DNA from: CAZTDU01 sp964617355
GTDB taxonomy: Bacteria; Pseudomonadota; Gammaproteobacteria; Burkholderiales; SG8-39
Direction of reading: 5' to 3'
Assembly (NCBI GenBank): GCA_964617355.1
Contig: CAZTXP010000020.1
Location: 1 to 64,000, forward strand
Length of the DNA stretch: 64,000 nt
Positions 32,815 through 41,368 of the stretch are shown piece by piece. Made by a program: the position numbers and the translations under genes. Under the pieces are notes generated by a model, which was not told the origin of the DNA, did no database searches, and saw only the letters and a list, made by a program, of their open reading frames with translations. The first letter of the stretch is position 1. Each line of letters begins with the position of its first letter.

Positions 32815-33969
32815 ATGGCGAAGACCTTCCTCGGCTACGCGCGCGAGAACGGCGCGATCGGCATCCGCAACTGGGTCGCGGTCATCTCGATCATGGACAA
32901 CTGCAACCCCGTCACGCGCGCCATCGCGCAGGCGGTGGACGGCACCATCCCGGTGACCACGCTCTTCGTGCGCGGCCAGTACGGCCGCGACCTCGAGATC
33001 ACGCTGGATACGCTGGGCGGCATGGGCGCGAACCCGAACATCGCCGGCGTGCTGCTGGTGGGCCTGGAGAACGAGATCACCGAGATGGTGGCCAAGCGCA
33101 TCCGCCCCACCGGCAAGCCGGTCGACGCGGTGACGCTGCAACCCGGCGGCACCATCAACTGCATCGCCGAGGGCACGCGCCGCGCGGCGAAGATGGTGCT
33201 GCGCGCCTCGAACCTGCGGCGCCAGAGCTGCCCCGCGTCGGCGCTGATGGTCGGCGTCGAGTGCGGCGGCTCGGACACCACCTCGGGCCTGACCTGCAAC
33301 CCGGTGATCGGGCGCCTGTCGGATCGCCTCGTGGACGACGGCGGCACGGTGATCATCTCCGAGACCTCCGAGTTCTTCGGCGCCGAGCACCTGTTCGCCG
33401 CGCGCGCGAAGGACGAGGCGGTGAAGCGCGCCTTCCTCGACAAGGTCACGTCGCTGGAACGCGACGCGGTGGCGCGCGGCATGGACATCCGCGGCACCAA
33501 CCCGACGCCGGACAACATCCGGGGGGGCTTGAGCACCATCGAGGAGAAGGCGCTCGGCGCGATGGCCAAGGCCGGCACGCGCGCGCTCTCCGGCGTGCTC
33601 GGCTATGGCGAGAAGCCGACGGGCAAGGGCCTGCACTTCATGGACGCGCCCGCGCCCGCGGTCGAGAACCTCACCGCGTTCGCCGCAGCCGGCTGCCAGC
33701 TGATCTTCTTCGGCACCGGCGTCGGCAATCCGATCGGCAACATGGTGTCACCGACCGTGAAGGTCAGCGGCAACGTGAACACGCTGCGCACCATGGCCGA
33801 CAACATCGACTACGACGCCACCAGCATCCTCGAGAAGGGTGCCAAGGTAGCGGACCTCGGCGACGGCCTCTACGACTACGCGATGGAGGTCGCCTCCGGT
33901 ACGCGCACCACGAGCGAGGTGCTCGACGTGCGCGAGACCGCGATCAGCCGCTTCCAGCCCACCATCTGA
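32815..33969 (+). CDS. UxaA-family hydrolase large subunit (altronate dehydratase/sulfolactate lyase-like)
   Basis: A 384-residue large subunit of a split UxaA-type lyase. Conserved features include GYARENGAIGIRNWVAVI at the start, the MDNCN motif near residue 27, VECGGSDTTSGLTCNP (about 141-156), IISETSEFFGAEHL, and the FFGTGVGNPIGNMVSPTVKV segment near the C terminus. Family members bind iron through conserved Cys and His. ATG 32815 is preferred to a GTG at 32809 because the GGAG in gcgggagcg is better spaced. The three-gene order small subunit, large subunit, Ldh2-type dehydrogenase is compatible with suyAB-comC-like sulfolactate use or with sugar-acid catabolism. Confidence 0.87.
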   Translation: MAKTFLGYARENGAIGIRNWVAVISIMDNCNPVTRAIAQAVDGTIPVTTLFVRGQYGRDLEITLDTLGGMGANPNIAGVLLVGLENEITEMVAKRIRPTGKPVDAVTLQPGGTINCIAEGTRRAAKMVLRASNLRRQSCPASALMVGVECGGSDTTSGLTCNPVIGRLSDRLVDDGGTVIISETSEFFGAEHLFAARAKDEAVKRAFLDKVTSLERDAVARGMDIRGTNPTPDNIRGGLSTIEEKALGAMAKAGTRALSGVLGYGEKPTGKGLHFMDAPAPAVENLTAFAAAGCQLIFFGTGVGNPIGNMVSPTVKVSGNVNTLRTMADNIDYDATSILEKGAKVADLGDGLYDYAMEVASGTRTTSEVLDVRETAISRFQPTI

Positions 33970-33977
33970 GCGCGGCG

Positions 33978-35009
33978 ATGGCCCGCCACGACGTCGCGCG
34001 CCTCACGCAGTGGACGGCGAAGGTCTTCGCCTCGCGCGGCATGCCGATGGCGGATGCCGAGGAGGCGGCCGCGCTGCTGGTGCGCAGCGACCTGCGCGGC
34101 TACACCACGCACGGCATGGCGCGCGTGGTGTCCTACTGCGCGCGGCTCGACTCCGGCGAATTCAACGCCAGGCCGCGCCTGCGCGACCAGCGCTTCCCCG
34201 GCGGCATCGTCTACGACGCCGACGGCGCGATGGGCCACGTCGCGTTGCCGCGCGCGCTGCGGCTCGGCCTCGAGGCACTGAAGGAAACCGCCACCGTGCT
34301 GGTGGCGATCCGCGAGTGCGGCCACCTTGGCGCACTCGGCATCCATGCTCTGCCCGCGGCCGAGGCGGGTGCGTTCTGCCTCGTCGGCCAGCGCGTGCCG
34401 CCGATCCTCGCGCTGCCCGGGTTCAAGAAGGCCGCCATCGGCCACAACCCGATCGCCTTCGCGTGCCCGATGCCCGGCGCCGCGCCGATCGTCTTCGACA
34501 TCGCCTGCAGCGTCGCGGCGCGCGGCCACATCCTGCTCGCGGCGCGCGAGGGCAAGCCGATTCCCGAAGGCTGGGCGGTGGACGAGGACGGCGAACCGAC
34601 GACCGACGCCGCGCGCGCGCTGAAGGGTTCGCTCGTGCCCATGGGCGGGCACAAGGGCATCGGCATCGCGATGATGGTCGAGGTGCTCGCCGGCGCGCTC
34701 GCCGCCACCGCGGCCTCGCTCGATCCGTCGCGCAACCAGTTGTCTGAAGGCGGCGCTTCGTCGCGGCAGGGCGCGTTCCTGTGGCTCGCGAAGCCCGGCG
34801 CCTTCGACCTCGACGGCGGGCAAGCCGACTACATGCGGCACTGGACCGATCTCTACCAGTCGGCCGCTCAGGGCACGGCGCGGCTGCCCGGCACGCGCGG
34901 CGAGGCGCTGGAGCGCGAGGGCCTTGCGAAGGGCGTCGAGGTGAAGCCCGCGATCGAGAAGGAACTCGTCGCGCTCGGCGAGAAGCTGGGGATCCCGTTC
35001 CTCAGCTGA
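33978..35009 (+). CDS. Malate/L-lactate dehydrogenase (Ldh2) family oxidoreductase
   Basis: A 343-residue NAD(P)-dependent dehydrogenase of the Ldh2/ComC/YlbC family. Typical segments are VRSDLRGYTTHGMARV (substrate-binding region), DADGAMGHVALPRAL, IRECGHLGALG, IGHNPIAFACP, and GGHKGIGIAMMVEVLAGAL in the cofactor region. Family members oxidise 2-hydroxy acids including malate, ureidoglycolate and (R)-sulfolactate. It is the third gene of the lyase operon, eight bases after the large subunit. Its end overlaps the convergent IorB-like gene by eight bases at the palindrome TCAGCTGA. Confidence 0.86.
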   Translation: MARHDVARLTQWTAKVFASRGMPMADAEEAAALLVRSDLRGYTTHGMARVVSYCARLDSGEFNARPRLRDQRFPGGIVYDADGAMGHVALPRALRLGLEALKETATVLVAIRECGHLGALGIHALPAAEAGAFCLVGQRVPPILALPGFKKAAIGHNPIAFACPMPGAAPIVFDIACSVAARGHILLAAREGKPIPEGWAVDEDGEPTTDAARALKGSLVPMGGHKGIGIAMMVEVLAGALAATAASLDPSRNQLSEGGASSRQGAFLWLAKPGAFDLDGGQADYMRHWTDLYQSAAQGTARLPGTRGEALEREGLAKGVEVKPAIEKELVALGEKLGIPFLS

Positions 35010-37266
35010 GGCGCAGCGGCAGGCTGCGCAGCCGTTTCCCGGTAAGGATGTACAGCGCGTTCGCCACGGCCGGCGCCAGCGGCGGCACCGACGGTTCGCC
35101 CACGCCCGCGGGCGCGCGCGTGCTCGGCACGATCACCGTCTCGACCGCCGGCGCCTGCGCCATCGTCACCACCGGCTGCGCCGCGAACGAGCGCTGCTCG
35201 ACGCGCCCGCGCCGGATCGTGATCTCGCCGAACAGCGCCGCCGAGAGCCCGAACATCACGCCGGATTCCACCTGTTGCACGATGATGCCGGGGTTCACCG
35301 GCACGCCGCAGTCGATCGCCGCCACCACGCGGTGCACGCGCGGCGCGCCGTTCTCCACCGACACCTCGGCCACCTCGGCGACGATCGATCCGAAGGATTC
35401 CGCCAGCGCCACGCCGCGTGCGCGGCCCGCCGGCGTCGCGGCTCCCCATCCGGCCTTCTTCGCCGCGGCCTCGAGAACCGCCTTGTGCCGCGGCGCGCGG
35501 CCCAGCATCCGCAGCCGGAAGGCGAGCGGATCCGCGCCCGCGAGCGCTGCCATCTCGTCGATGAACGATTCCATGAAGAACGCGTTCATCGAGTGTCCGA
35601 CGCTCCTCCAGTACCCCGAGGCTACCGGGCACGGCACGTTCACGTGCGCCATGCGCTGCTTCGCGATGGCGTACGGGATGTCGTAGAGCCCTTCGACCTG
35701 CGTCTTGTCGGGCGGCGTCGCCGTCAGCCACGGCGCATTGCGCTCCAGCCACTGCGGCGTGATCGCATCGCCCGCAGTGTGAGAGGCAAGCGCGTCGAGC
35801 GAGCCATCCGCGGCGAGCGCTCCCGCCATGCGCGCCACCTGCATCGGGCGGTAGAAGTCGTGCGCGAAGTCCTCCTCGCGCGGCCACAGCAGCTTCACCG
35901 GCCGACCGCCCGTGTCTCGCGCGAGGCGCGCCGCCTGCACGATGACGTCCACCTCCAGCCGCCGGCCGAATCCGCCGCCCAGCAGCAGCTCGTGCAGCGT
36001 CACCGCGTCCACCGGGATGCCGAGCGCGTGCGCGACCGCGTGCCGCGCGAACGCCGGTACCTGCGTCGAGGTCCATACCGTGCAGCGGCCATCCTTCAGC
36101 TGCGCGGTGGCGTTCATCGGCTCCATGGTGGCGTGCGCGAGCAAGGGCGCCGAGTACCACGCTTCCAGCTTCTTCGCGGCCGCGGCGATCGCGCCATCGG
36201 CGCCACCGCTCGAGGTCAGCGCGAAGCCGCGCCGATTGCGTATGGCCGCGGCGAGCGCTTCGCGATGCGCATCCGAATCGAAGCTCGCGTTCGCGCCTTC
36301 GTTCCAGGCGATGTCCAGCTTGTCGAGCGCCTGCCGCGCCTGCCACCACGACCGCGCGATCACCGCGACGCCGCCCGAGGCGCCGCGCTCGGGCGGCAGC
36401 ACCGACACGCGGAGCACGCCGGGCATCGCGGTCGCGGCATCGCTCTGCACGCCGCCGACCGCGCCCCCGCGCACCGGGCAGAAGCGCACCGCGGCGTACA
36501 CCAGGCCCTCGGGCTTGGCGTCCGCGCCGAACACCGCCGCGCCGACGACCTTCGCCGGCGTGTCGAGGCGGCGCGCCGGCTTGCCGATCAGCGTCCAGTC
36601 CTTCGGCGCCTTCAGCGCGACGCTCGAGGGCGCGAGCGCGGCGAGGTCCGGCGTCGCGCGCACGATCTCGCCATAGCCGAGGCTGCGGCCGCTGGCGCTG
36701 ACCTTGCCGTCGGCGCAGCGGCAGTCTTCCGGCTTCGCGCCGAGCATCTTCGCGCCCGCGGCGCGCAGCGCCTCGCGCGCCACCGCGCCGGCGAGGCGCA
36801 TCACGTCCCACGCGTCGGCCACCGAGCTCGAGCCCCCGGTCGCGATCACGCGCGCCTCGCGGCCGAAGCGCGCCATGCCGCGCCGCGCGAGGCTGGCGAC
36901 GATGCCGTCGTCGGCCGGGTGGAAGGGCAGCCCGGCCTCGAGCATCGCGATGTTGCCGTAGATCGCGTCCATCGCCGGCGCCGGCATCACGCGCACGCGC
37001 GCGAGCGGCACCTCGAGTTCCTCGGCCACCAGCATCGCCAGCGCGGTGTGCACGCCTTGCCCCATTTCGGCGCGCGGCACCACGACGCTGACGAGGCCTT
37101 CTGCGTCGATCTTCACCCAGCCGTTGAGCGCCGCCTCGCCCGCGCGCGGCGCGAGCAGGGCGCCCGCGCCGAGCCGGCTGCGCACCGGGGCGGCGAGCCA
37201 GCCGACCAGCGCCGCGCCGGCGAGCGCGCCGCCGCCGAGGATGAACCTGCGGCGCCCGCGCTTCAT
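35002..37266 (-). CDS. Tat-exported xanthine-dehydrogenase-family molybdopterin subunit (IorB-like), solitary
   Basis: A 754-residue molybdenum hydroxylase large subunit. A Tat signal (GRRRFILGG, about 5-13, then a hydrophobic stretch) indicates periplasmic export. Molybdopterin segments include ADGLVSVVVPRAEMGQGVHT, LLLGGGFGRRLEVD and SGYWRSVGHSMNAFF. Glu724 in GVGEPSVPP is the conserved active-site base. This architecture is that of isoquinoline 1-oxidoreductase beta subunits and related aldehyde oxidases. The [2Fe-2S] partner (IorA) and cytochrome genes that normally adjoin it are absent on both sides, so it must use a remote partner or be non-functional. The substrate is unknown. Confidence 0.86.
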   Translation of the reverse strand: MKRGRRRFILGGGALAGAALVGWLAAPVRSRLGAGALLAPRAGEAALNGWVKIDAEGLVSVVVPRAEMGQGVHTALAMLVAEELEVPLARVRVMPAPAMDAIYGNIAMLEAGLPFHPADDGIVASLARRGMARFGREARVIATGGSSSVADAWDVMRLAGAVAREALRAAGAKMLGAKPEDCRCADGKVSASGRSLGYGEIVRATPDLAALAPSSVALKAPKDWTLIGKPARRLDTPAKVVGAAVFGADAKPEGLVYAAVRFCPVRGGAVGGVQSDAATAMPGVLRVSVLPPERGASGGVAVIARSWWQARQALDKLDIAWNEGANASFDSDAHREALAAAIRNRRGFALTSSGGADGAIAAAAKKLEAWYSAPLLAHATMEPMNATAQLKDGRCTVWTSTQVPAFARHAVAHALGIPVDAVTLHELLLGGGFGRRLEVDVIVQAARLARDTGGRPVKLLWPREEDFAHDFYRPMQVARMAGALAADGSLDALASHTAGDAITPQWLERNAPWLTATPPDKTQVEGLYDIPYAIAKQRMAHVNVPCPVASGYWRSVGHSMNAFFMESFIDEMAALAGADPLAFRLRMLGRAPRHKAVLEAAAKKAGWGAATPAGRARGVALAESFGSIVAEVAEVSVENGAPRVHRVVAAIDCGVPVNPGIIVQQVESGVMFGLSAALFGEITIRRGRVEQRSFAAQPVVTMAQAPAVETVIVPSTRAPAGVGEPSVPPLAPAVANALYILTGKRLRSLPLRLS

Positions 37267-37288
37267 AGGGAGAAAAGGACCATCGGTG

Positions 37289-37294
37289 TAGACT
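37289..37294 (+). promoter_or_regulatory. -10-like TAGACT upstream of fadD
   Basis: TAGACT lies 28 bases before the fadD ATG, which has its own GGAGGAGG Shine-Dalgarno at about 37311-37318. No convincing -35 is visible. Confidence 0.35.
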
Positions 37295-37322
37295 AGCCGA
37301 TAAACCCTCTGGAGGAGGCGCG

Positions 37323-38987
37323 ATGGACCGCATCTGGCTGAAGTCGTACCCGCCCGGCGTGCCGGCGGAGGTGAAGTGGGACGGCTACGCTTCGCTCGGC
37401 GACCTGTTCGAGCAGTGCGTGAAGAAGTACGCCGCGAAGCCCGCGTTCCACTGCATGGGCCGCACCATCAGCTATGCCGAACTCGACGCGATGACGCGCG
37501 CGTTCGCCGCGTGGCTGCAGGCCAAGGGCCTGAAGAAGGGCGACCGCGTCGCCATCATGATGCCGAACTGCCTGCAGTACCCGGTGGCGCTGTTCGGCAC
37601 GCTGCGCGCCGGCTGCACCGTGGTGAACGTGAACCCGCTCTACACGCCGCGCGAGCTCGAGCACCAGCTGAACGACTCCGGCGCGACGGTGATCGTGATC
37701 GTCGAGAACTTCGCCAATACCCTGCAGCAGGTGCTCGCGAAGACGCCGGTGAAGCACGTGGTGCTGACGGGCCTCGGCGACCTGCTCGGCGGCCTGAAAG
37801 GGATGATCGTCAACTTCGTGCTGCGCCACGTGAAGAAGATGGTGCCGGCCTACGAGTTGCCGAACGCCCAGCGCTTCGGCGACGTGCTCGCCGAGGGCGA
37901 GGGCAAGCCGATGACGCCCTTCCCGACGAACCACGACGACATCGCCTTCCTGCAGTACACCGGCGGCACCACCGGCGTGTCGAAGGGCGCGATGCTGCTG
38001 CACCGGAACATCCTCGCCAACATCCACCAGTCCGAGGAGTGGCTGATCCCGGGCCTGAAGGGCCAGGACGCGGTGATCGTCACCGCGCTGCCGCTGTACC
38101 ACATCTTCTCGCTGACGGTGAACTGCCTGCTGATGCTGAAGATCGGCGGCATGAACATCCTGATCACCAACCCGCGCGACATCCCGGGGTTCGTGAAGGA
38201 ACTCGCCAAGCACCCCTACAACGTCATCACCGGCGTGAACACCCTCTTCAACGCGCTGATGAACAACCCGGAGTTCGGCAAGCTCGACTTCTCGAAGCTG
38301 CTGATCACCGTCGGCGGCGGCATGGCGGTGCAGAAGGCGGTGGCCGACAAGTGGAAGCAGATGACCGGCGCCACGCTGCTGGAAGGCTACGGCCTCACCG
38401 AGACCAGCCCGTCGGCGACCATGAACCCGCTGAACCTCGCCGAGTACTCCGGCTCGATCGGCCTGCCGATCCCGTCCACCGAGATCGCGATCCGCGACGA
38501 CGACAAGAAGGACGTGCCGCTCGGCGAATCCGGCGAGATCTGCATCCGCGGCCCGCAGGTGATGAAGGGCTACTGGCAGCGCCAGGACGAGACCGACAAG
38601 GTGATCGGCCCCGATGGCTTCTTCTACACCGGCGACGTCGGCATCATGGACGAGAAGGGCTTCACGCGCATCGTCGACCGCAAGAAGGACATGATCCTCG
38701 TATCGGGCTTCAACGTGTACCCGAACGAAATCGAGCAGGTGGTCGCCATGCACCCCGGCGTGCTGGAAGTCGCCGCGATCGGCGTGCCCGACGTGCACTC
38801 GGGCGAGGTGCCCAAGGTCTTCATCGTCAAGAAGGACCCGGCGCTGACCGAGGAGCAGGTGCTCAAGCACTGCGCCGAGCAGCTCACGGGGTACAAGAAG
38901 CCGCGGTATGTCGAGTTCCGCAACGACCTGCCGAAGACGAACGTCGGCAAGATCCTGCGGCGGGCGCTGCGGGACGACAAGAAGTAG
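37323..38987 (+). CDS. fadD: Long-chain fatty acid-CoA ligase
   Basis: A 554-residue AMP-forming acyl-CoA synthetase. The P-loop YTGGTTGVSKG starts near residue 212; YGLTETSP, the YTGDVGIMD motif and the C-terminal DRKKDMILVSGFNVYP hinge are present, ending with a conserved Lys in GKILRRAL. The N-terminal WLKSYPPGVP is typical of proteobacterial FadD. It activates long-chain fatty acids for beta-oxidation or lipid synthesis and would also supply CoA esters to the atu-type operon further right. The start follows GGAGGAGG. A terminator-like hairpin follows 14 bases after the stop. Confidence 0.94.
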   Translation: MDRIWLKSYPPGVPAEVKWDGYASLGDLFEQCVKKYAAKPAFHCMGRTISYAELDAMTRAFAAWLQAKGLKKGDRVAIMMPNCLQYPVALFGTLRAGCTVVNVNPLYTPRELEHQLNDSGATVIVIVENFANTLQQVLAKTPVKHVVLTGLGDLLGGLKGMIVNFVLRHVKKMVPAYELPNAQRFGDVLAEGEGKPMTPFPTNHDDIAFLQYTGGTTGVSKGAMLLHRNILANIHQSEEWLIPGLKGQDAVIVTALPLYHIFSLTVNCLLMLKIGGMNILITNPRDIPGFVKELAKHPYNVITGVNTLFNALMNNPEFGKLDFSKLLITVGGGMAVQKAVADKWKQMTGATLLEGYGLTETSPSATMNPLNLAEYSGSIGLPIPSTEIAIRDDDKKDVPLGESGEICIRGPQVMKGYWQRQDETDKVIGPDGFFYTGDVGIMDEKGFTRIVDRKKDMILVSGFNVYPNEIEQVVAMHPGVLEVAAIGVPDVHSGEVPKVFIVKKDPALTEEQVLKHCAEQLTGYKKPRYVEFRNDLPKTNVGKILRRALRDDKK

Positions 38988-39328
38988 CCGCGGCGCTCGG
39001 ACGCCACGCTTCGCGTGGCGCCGGGCCGCGTCCTCGCGATCGAACCGGCGCGCAGGGCGCGCGGTCATCGCTCGGTCGATCCGAGTGCCTAGCTTTGGGC
39101 TGACGAGTTCGCCGCGTTAGTCAACATGGTGGCTAGAGCTCCGCTTACCCGACCATTTGCGATGCCGTCGGTGCAGAAAATCACGTGAATATTCAATGTA
39201 GGTGTGACAGCGGTTGTCTAACGACCTAGTATTTGGCTCAATTCCGAGAAAGTGAATTTCTATTCATTGAGCGATGAACTGCTGTTGTTTGGCTGCGCGT
39301 AAGAGCGAGTTCAAAAAGCGAGTGCTCG
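38988..39328. other. 341-bp gene-free region with falling G+C, between fadD and the orphan gene
   Basis: The first 90 bases still resemble the G+C-rich chromosome and hold the hairpin at 39002-39020. From about 39140 the base composition drops. A two-step inverted repeat lies at 39236-39272: GCTCAAT/ATTGAGC outer arms and TGAAT/ATTCA inner arms around TTCT. GTTAGTC at about 39116 and GTCTAAC at about 39215 face each other but do not make an integron attC site. No ORF, tRNA or transposase remnant is recognisable. It looks like an insertion boundary. Confidence 0.5.
39002..39020 (+). terminator. Hairpin after fadD
   Basis: CGCCACGC-TTC-GCGTGGCG, an eight-base-pair perfect stem with a three-base loop, starting 14 bases after the fadD stop. 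There is no T-run, so it may act as an intrinsic-like or stabilising hairpin. Confidence 0.5.
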
Positions 39329-40618
39329 ATGGCAACTGCCGCAACTGTAGTCGGGTTGATCTTTCTGCTGGCCGTGATCATCTTTGTTCCATTGTTCGGG
39401 CCAACTGCTCTAGTCGTCGCCGTCGCGACGTTTGCAACCATCAAACTAGCAAGTCGGCCCATTCCGCGGCTTTTCTTGTTCATTGGTGTTTGTGGCCTGA
39501 TGTCTCTGAACGTGAGGATTCTTACCTGGATGCAGGGCGATCCAAATGAGGTCCGAACCAACATTGCCGGTGTAGCCGCCATTGGGCCAGACGAGAGGAT
39601 TGTTCTCGATTCAGATAGTCAGTACATCTATTTTCGCCGCAGATCGGATCCGCCTAGGTTCGGGCTCCGAAACGACTGGGGCATCGGCTTCATTCCACTC
39701 GAGACAGTATACGAAGAGCCCTCGCGAATACTTTCCAACCTTGGGATCGGGCATCGATCTGGAACCGACGGCAAGACCGTCTTGCGGATACGAACCACCG
39801 AGACAGGCGGCGTATTGCGAGTAAGCGCGAGTGTTCTGATCGACGGTCGCTTCGCGTCGGAATATACGCACACAGTTCGGAAGTCCTATCCGCTTGAACA
39901 ATTCGATTACCTCGGGAATTTCAAGGACGGCGATTGGGTGACCGGGTTGCTCTATCTCACGCAGAGTACGCTCTGGGCGTCTCGTCGCGAGCTTGTTCCG
40001 GCGACATACCGACCATTGCATGAATTCCTAAAGGCGGCAATTGAGCAGCGTGGCATTTCCGAGGACGGGAGATCTATCAAACCAGTCATCGATGGACTAG
40101 ATATGCCCCGGCGCTTGCGAAAGGTGGATGTCACTCCTGATCTTACTCGCCTGCAGCCAGATGCCTTTCCTGCGCAGGTTAGTCACGTCTGTCTGGGCAA
40201 GGATTCCGACCAAGAATTTCGAGTGGTGGCGCCTGAAACGGTCATTTGGAAGGACAGCGATCTACCGCCGATGACCATTCCGCGTTCATGGATCGATGGT
40301 TACTTAGTTTTGCCTTGGGGAATTGCGTGCGACAAGGAACCGAATCGTTTTTGGCTGGGCGCCTATCATGTTGGCAAGGTAAATCTCTGGCAATACCGCG
40401 TTGATTATCTGGGCCGTTCGCTCCGTTTGGAGCGCTGGCTGCAGGCAGAGGTATCTTCCGAGGCGAGAAGAGAGTTTGACGGGCTTCGCCCACGGGTTTT
40501 TCGGATTGGCGAAGTTCGGAACTCGTTCGTGGAGGTTTTTATTTTGAAGGCAGATACCGATAATTTCGGTAGATCCGTCGTAGACCACGGATACAAGATT
40601 CAGATCGCGACCAACTAG
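39329..40618 (+). CDS. Orphan membrane-anchored hypothetical protein of foreign composition
   Basis: A 429-residue protein not recognised. Two hydrophobic helices at about residues 8-42 and one at about 48-64 are followed by a hydrophilic C-terminal part of about 360 residues with many beta-type stretches and no known motif, ending in QIATN. Base composition is near half G+C and third positions are mixed, unlike every neighbour, indicating recent horizontal acquisition. There is no clear Shine-Dalgarno at the ATG, and an upstream start is not supported. It is not in an operon; the next gene starts 35 bases later and has normal composition. Function unknown. Confidence 0.7.
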   Translation: MATAATVVGLIFLLAVIIFVPLFGPTALVVAVATFATIKLASRPIPRLFLFIGVCGLMSLNVRILTWMQGDPNEVRTNIAGVAAIGPDERIVLDSDSQYIYFRRRSDPPRFGLRNDWGIGFIPLETVYEEPSRILSNLGIGHRSGTDGKTVLRIRTTETGGVLRVSASVLIDGRFASEYTHTVRKSYPLEQFDYLGNFKDGDWVTGLLYLTQSTLWASRRELVPATYRPLHEFLKAAIEQRGISEDGRSIKPVIDGLDMPRRLRKVDVTPDLTRLQPDAFPAQVSHVCLGKDSDQEFRVVAPETVIWKDSDLPPMTIPRSWIDGYLVLPWGIACDKEPNRFWLGAYHVGKVNLWQYRVDYLGRSLRLERWLQAEVSSEARREFDGLRPRVFRIGEVRNSFVEVFILKADTDNFGRSVVDHGYKIQIATN

Positions 40619-40653
40619 CGCATTCTTCGGCTCCGGGGTTAAATTTTCAGTGG

Positions 40654-41103
40654 GTGATCCACCTACGCACGATCGGGGTCGGGTACTGCGTCGCGCTCGC
40701 GGTCGTCGCCGGGTCGCTCGGCTTCCTGTGGTGGAGCGGCGACCGCACGTGGCTGGTCGGGGCGCTTGGCACGGCGCTCGCCTTCGGCACGATCTTCGCC
40801 GCGGCGCTCTATGTCGTGCAGCTGCGCGGCACGCTCGCGCGCTTTCGCGCGATGGGCGCGCCCGTGGCCACGCTCGCGCTCGGCGACGCGTCGTTCACGG
40901 TGGCCTCCGGCGCCGGCAGCGCCACCTTGCAGTGGTCGACGGTCACCGAGGTCTGGCGCTTCCCGGGGTTCTGGCTGCTGGTCTTCACCCGCTCGCAGTT
41001 CGTGACGCTGCCGCTGGCCGGCATCCCGCCCGACGCGCAGGCGTTCATCCTCGGCAGGGTCGCGGCCGCCGCAGGGCCACCGCCTCGCCATGCTCGTCCC
41101 TAG
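40654..41103 (+). CDS. Small membrane protein, possibly YcxB-like
   Basis: A 149-residue protein with two transmembrane helices (about residues 8-28 and 32-52) and a soluble C-terminal region ASFTVASGAGSATLQWSTVTEVWRFPGFWLLVFT, a pattern seen in YcxB-like proteins, ending with an Ala/Pro-rich tail. The GTG at 40654 is a weak start with no Shine-Dalgarno; the frame is open a little further upstream but offers no better start. It overlaps the following small gene by 14 bases. The YcxB resemblance is tentative, and the family has no defined function. Confidence 0.6.
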   Translation: MIHLRTIGVGYCVALAVVAGSLGFLWWSGDRTWLVGALGTALAFGTIFAAALYVVQLRGTLARFRAMGAPVATLALGDASFTVASGAGSATLQWSTVTEVWRFPGFWLLVFTRSQFVTLPLAGIPPDAQAFILGRVAAAAGPPPRHARP

Positions 41104-41359
41104 CCTGGTCGCGCTCGTCGTCGGCGGGCTGCTCGCCGCGCTGTGGCTTGCCATGCGCGCGCCCGGCAGCGCGGTGGCGGCCGTCGCGTGGCTCGTCTAC
41201 GCCTTGTACGAGTACCTGATGCACGCGCGGGTGCTTTGCTCGGGCGAGTGCAATATCCGCGTCGACCTGCTACTGCTGTGGCCGCTGCTCGCCGGCATCG
41301 CCCTGTCGGTGCCGGTGCGCATGCTCGTGCGGCGCCTGCGGTCGCCGCGCAAGGGGTAG
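41090..41359 (+). CDS. Small integral membrane protein
   Basis: An 89-residue protein with two or three hydrophobic helices (about 3-22, 26-44 and 57-76), a Cys-x4-Cys pair (CSGEC) in the loop between the latter two, and a basic C terminus RRLRSPRKG, which predicts a cytoplasmic end. No family recognised. It starts within the end of the preceding gene in another frame, so the pair is probably co-expressed. Its TAG stop is also the start of the TAGAGT box before the SnoaL-like gene. Confidence 0.6.
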   Translation: MLVPSLVALVVGGLLAALWLAMRAPGSAVAAVAWLVYALYEYLMHARVLCSGECNIRVDLLLLWPLLAGIALSVPVRMLVRRLRSPRKG

Positions 41360-41362
41360 AGT
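41357..41362 (+). promoter_or_regulatory. -10-like TAGAGT six bases before the SnoaL-like gene
   Basis: TAGAGT-GCGGCC-ATG; no Shine-Dalgarno. The hexamer overlaps the stop codon of the preceding gene, so this gene may be transcribed separately as a leaderless message. Confidence 0.4.
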
Positions 41363-41368
41363 GCGGCC

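Noticed and set aside
39088..39300. Possible integron attC site (GTTAGTC and GTCTAAC)
   Set aside because: The pair is in the wrong order for one attC, lacks complementary L sites, and no second site or integrase is present.
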